This document shows, in pieces, positions 34,374 through 36,401 of a stretch of DNA of 36,401 bases. Origin of the DNA: Alphaproteobacteria bacterium (GTDB lineage: Bacteria > Pseudomonadota > Alphaproteobacteria > UBA8366 > GCA-2717185); contig JAPKDL010000022.1 in the NCBI GenBank assembly GCA_028822585.1, forward strand, positions 1-36,401, given 5' to 3'. The position numbers were made by a program, and so were the translations under genes. Each line of letters begins with the position of its first letter. The stretch's first letter is position 1. The notes beneath the pieces are model-generated. The model was not told where the DNA came from. It saw only the letters and a list, made by a program, of their open reading frames with translations, and ran no database searches.

Positions 34374-34603
34374 CAATTCAGCCTTTGTGCCCTTGCCAAT
34401 CATTCAATTTAATACAGGACTAAATTCGACCCATTAAGCAATGCACAGACGTCTGGATATCGATATGCCCTAACGCTACTTGCAACTTTCGAAAATATGA
34501 CGATATACCTATTTATAAATGAGCTGCGCTTGAGGCCACGTATCGGCCTGAAGGCGTTGTCAGGTTAGAGATTGCTACTTCATATTATACCAACGAACAT
34601 TAA

Positions 34604-35265
34604 TTAGAATCCATATGCCGATTTTCGACATCCGATGGACATTATCCTCCAGGGCTGGTCGATGCGTTTGTTCCAGGCCTCGCAACAGAGCGCGACAATC
34701 TCATCATAGGGTTTGAATATCCTGCTTGATAAGCAACTGTCGCGTATGAACTGCCAAATGGTTTCGACAGGATTCAATTTGGGCGCTCGGGGCGGTAATA
34801 GCAGAAGCGTGATGTTGGGTGGTGAGATAAGCTTGCCAGTGATGTACTTCCAGCGTGGTCGATGATTAGCACGACGTGGGCACCCGGCGCTACCTGGGAC
34901 TAAATTTAAGCAAGATGCAACTGCATGGCCTCGGTGTTGCGTCGTGGCGGGGCAGATGGCGCCGAAGATATAAGCTGGTTTAGTACGTTGATCCTTGGGT
35001 GCGGTGGGTCGGCTGCCGCGTGGCGCACACCTGAAACGCCCCGTAATATTAGATGCTCCACATTGTCCCGCTTTACCAACACCAGGCGACGGCGCGCGTC
35101 GAATACCGCCAGTGATGATCTCCCTACCGTTCAAACTCGTCTTCTTTGTATTGGTCGATGGCTGGTATCTGGTCGCGGGCAGTCTGGCGCGCAGTTATGG
35201 CCCTTCTTGAACGCTCGCGATGGCGCTGATGGCCTCTGACCGAGGCGTTGCGTTAGCCCTTGGTC
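34604..35265 (-). mobile_element. IS630-family transposase remnant
   Basis: The C-terminal half of an IS630 (DDE superfamily, DDE_3) transposase remains on the minus strand. The intact tail reads NITLLLLPPRAPKLNPVETIW, FIRDSCLSSRIFKPYDEI, CEAWNKRIDQPWRIMSIG, including the conserved Asn-Pro-x-Glu acid. Upstream, [17 protein letters not shown] and, in other frames, TEAMQLHLA and APGAHVV are recognisable but frameshifted, and the first half is almost gone. It lies directly downstream of the TPR pseudogene. I could not define terminal inverted repeats or target-site duplications. Confidence 0.8.
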
Positions 35266-35269
35266 GGCG

Positions 35270-36401
35270 GGCTGGCTCTTGAGGAACTGAAACAGCCCCC
35301 GCCGCTATACCCGCTGGAGTGTCAGGTTTTGACGCCTTCGACTCTTGGCTTTTCAACGGCCGTTCACGGCAATCAATCATGGAGAATTCAAAACGTCCGA
35401 AGCGGCGATCTGCGCCGAAATCGATTAAGCATCAAGAGCTTGACCGTCATCGTTTGCGCTGGCGATAAACTGGCAAGCGTTCCCAGGGGACTGGCCACCA
35501 TCGCGTTTCAATATAGTTTTCGCAACAAGGTACAGACCTTCATTGTGCTTGCTCAATTGCAGCGAAACCGCCCGACTCAAAACGGTTTGGGCCTAGGGTT
35601 GGTCAAAGGTGTATCCTTCTTTTGGCGTTCGCCGGACAATCGTTGCAACACATTCACCACCTGGGCCCAGTTTTCCGTCCGCCAGTGAATATCAGCGCGC
35701 AGCATTTACAGCGGCGGATGCGTCTTCAACATCAGGTGAAATATTAGATATGTGCAATCCACCTGGCAAAGAAATGACGAGCCCTTCCGGCTTTTTCCAC
35801 ATGACGACGTCATCATTCAACGCCTGCAGCACGACACCCTGAACAGTGCCCACCAACTGAAATTCCGGATACGCCCTATCACCTTTAACCCCGTGACCTG
35901 GCACCTTTACAGTGGCGATTTGCAGAACGTCGCCGACTTCCGGATCAGGAAGGTTCAGGATAGCGCCCACTTCGGTCGCCGAGATAAACAGCTCCGGTCC
36001 CCCTTCGGCTTCCAGGTTTGGTTCAATTGGAATGGGAATTTCCGGGCGCGCTTCACCGACGCTGAAATCAACAATCCAATTCGTTCCATCCTGGCGGATC
36101 ATTGGCCTCACATCGGATACGGTGGAAATGCGGATCACCGACGCATTTAAAATCGGCAGTTGTTCAATTTTGGTCAAAATACCACGCCCTGCCAAACGCA
36201 TCAGCGATAAATCCAACGGTCGCCGTTTATCAAAAATTATCCACGTATAACCAACCCGCTTAAAAACCGCCGCACTGACCGGTTCCGGCCATTCAAACAC
36301 AAGACTGACCGACGCCTTTTTTCCCTTTAATGCCCTCCTCCTGTCGGCGCCCGTAACTTTGCGAAACTGAACAAGACCTTCGGGCTTTTCGGTCGCGGCG
36401 G
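35270..36401 (-). pseudogene. Large TPR-type protein, truncated and decayed (5' end outside window)
   Basis: The minus frame is open from the right window edge to TGA at 35692 (about 236 codons): LVFEWPEPVSAAVFKRVGYTW, FDKRRPLDLSLMR, IEQLPILNASVIRI, WIVDFSV and VGDVLQIATVKVPG. This matches, from memory, the N-terminal half of long TPR proteins of Rhodospirillales that begin with an AMIN-like region. After the stop, short pieces in other frames continue the same type of protein: ENWAQVVNVLQRLSGE, VSLQLSKHNEGLYLV, CQFIASANDDGQALD, SISAQIAASDV and a tail YRERPLKSQESKAS-like near 35330-35380. The TPR-rich centre is missing, so the gene has lost its middle and carries frameshifts. The IS630 remnant abuts its end. 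Confidence 0.6.

Overview
The window looks like a chromosomal segment of an alphaproteobacterium, probably Rhodospirillales-like. Supporting signs are an alphaproteobacterial SOS box (GTTC-N7-GTTC) upstream of recA, recognisable remains of the cell-cycle kinase CckA, an IalB-family periplasmic protein, an overlapping psd-pssA pair, and an edge gene resembling a large TPR protein of this group. Base composition is moderate. I see no rRNA, convincing tRNA, CRISPR array, prophage or plasmid origin.

Layout. 1-14.2 kb is an accessory catabolic region rich in non-heme Fe(II)/2-oxoglutarate (2OG) oxygenases. It holds a minus-strand operon (HpcH/HpaI aldolase, class III aminotransferase, TauD-like dioxygenase cut by the window edge), a CmcJ/NvfI-like oxygenase followed by a methyltransferase, two tandem TauD-like genes, a dead TauD-like gene and a further long TauD-like gene. 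Among them sit a CoA-type Nudix hydrolase, an alpha/beta-hydrolase-fold protein with Asn at the nucleophile position, a carboxymuconolactone-decarboxylase-family protein, an EamA transporter, a small VOC protein and a small secreted Cys protein. 14.6-19.6 kb has a dead CaiB/BaiF CoA-transferase, the phospholipid pair pssA/psd, a LysM/Ig-like envelope protein and a dead di-heme cytochrome c. 19.7-26.4 kb has a LOG-family phosphoribohydrolase, a 457-residue protein I cannot assign, a wrecked NADP-isocitrate dehydrogenase, an NtaA/DszA-type flavin monooxygenase and a MoxR ATPase/CoxE-like VWA pair. 26.5-31.3 kb is the housekeeping block alaS, ialB, recA. 31.3-36.4 kb is mostly decayed: cckA remains, an unidentified coding remnant, an intact two-part VOC protein, an IS630-family remnant and a broken TPR-protein gene running off the right edge.

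The most striking property is the density of pseudogenes beside intact, well-signalled genes. At least ten degraded genes can be read through their lesions: papain-like protease, cupredoxin, TauD, truncated hemoglobin, CaiB, cytochrome c, icd, cckA, TPR protein and IS630 transposase, plus one unidentified. Several carry nonsense codons where the family has a conserved Trp or Gln (TGG to TAG, CAG to TAG) and several carry internal deletions. TAG still ends intact genes such as alaS, so this is decay and not recoding. It fits a lineage that recently relaxed selection on respiration, cell-cycle signalling and part of its catabolism, as in a host-associated or niche-restricted bacterium. That lifestyle reading is inference. 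The oxygenase-rich left third, especially the CmcJ-like/methyltransferase pair, and the 457-residue orphan protein are the best candidates for undescribed biology.
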